DNA of 15,055 bases from an uncultured Flavobacterium sp. (GTDB lineage: Bacteria; Bacteroidota; Bacteroidia; Flavobacteriales; Flavobacteriaceae), in contig NZ_CAMLIX010000122.1 of assembly GCF_946479975.1 (NCBI RefSeq), forward strand, positions 1 to 15,055. The letters are read 5' to 3'. Shown piece by piece: positions 14,825-15,055 of the stretch (within the stretch, counting starts at the first letter, position 1; every line of letters starts with the position of its first letter). Both the position numbers and the translations under genes were made by a program. The notes under the pieces are model-generated. The model saw only the letters and a program-made list of their open reading frames with translations, was not told the DNA's origin and made no database searches.

Positions 14825-15055
14825 ATGAGCTTTTATTGGGTAAAAACTAATTCATTCATAAAAAAGGTGTTTTCTAAATATTGCTGGGATATTCCTAACA
14901 ATGAAAAGAAAATTTACCTCACGTTTGATGACGGCCCTACGCCAGAAATTACAGACTGGGTTTTATCTGAATTGAAAAAATTTGATGCAAAAGCTACTTT
15001 TTTCTGTATTGGAAAAAATATTAAAGCCAATTTATCTTTATTTGAAAAACTAATA
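14825..15055 (+). CDS. Polysaccharide deacetylase (NodB/CE4 family), 5' part only
   Basis: Seventy-seven N-terminal residues are visible, open to the window edge with no stop. They begin MSFYWVKTNSFIKKVF and carry the CE4 hallmarks: a strand into LTFDDGPTP (motif 1, residues about 33-41, with the catalytic-base and metal-binding Asp pair) and ATFFCIGKN (about 60-68). CE4 enzymes remove N- or O-acetyl groups from peptidoglycan or other glycans using a divalent metal. The His pair of motif 2 and the remaining motifs lie beyond the window. No long signal peptide is present, only a short basic-hydrophobic N-terminus, so export cannot be judged. Follows the DUF2723 gene after a terminator and is probably transcribed separately. 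Substrate unknown. Confidence 0.9.
   Translation, partial: MSFYWVKTNSFIKKVFSKYCWDIPNNEKKIYLTFDDGPTPEITDWVLSELKKFDAKATFFCIGKNIKANLSLFEKLI

Overview
The window is AT-rich DNA with Bacteroidota-style signals, and it most likely comes from Flavobacterium or a close relative in the Flavobacteriaceae. The evidence is an alternative complex III (Act) operon, proteins typical of that group (DUF4920, a SPOR protein, a DUF2723/GT117 membrane protein), few Shine-Dalgarno sequences, and several promoters of the Bacteroidota type (TTTG, 17-19 nt, TAnnTTTG). The assignment is inferred from protein character, not from a marker search.

Layout. Positions 1-43 are not genomic: they match the 3' end of the Illumina TruSeq/P5 adapter, so this is a raw contig end. 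The adapter truncates actB (minus strand), which follows an actA-like gene encoding a membrane cytochrome with six haem motifs. A plus-strand gene for a secreted SPOR-domain protein diverges from actA and converges on a DUF4920 gene, with a perfect inverted-repeat terminator between them. Next on the minus strand is the translation/transcription operon rimP-nusA-infB, with a recognisable promoter, a terminator-like hairpin in the rimP leader, and an intrinsic terminator after infB. A tandem universal stress protein gene diverges from rimP. It is followed by two identical tRNA-Gln(UUG) genes on the minus strand, each with its own promoter and terminator, forming a duplicated cassette of about 160 bp. 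The right-hand part holds a 1092-residue DUF2723/GT117 membrane protein (a probable lipid-linked-sugar glycosyltransferase), a terminator, and the 5' part of a NodB-type polysaccharide deacetylase cut by the window end.

How the genes work together. The Act genes encode periplasm-facing subunits of a quinol-oxidising respiratory complex. rimP-nusA-infB is a conserved housekeeping operon (30S maturation, transcription elongation/termination, initiation factor 2). The GT117 and deacetylase genes both suggest cell-surface glycan work but look separately transcribed. I see no phage, IS element, CRISPR array, toxin system or clearly undescribed multigene system. The points most worth a second look are the adapter chimera, the rimP leader hairpin, the tRNA-Gln cassette duplication and the fused cytochrome.
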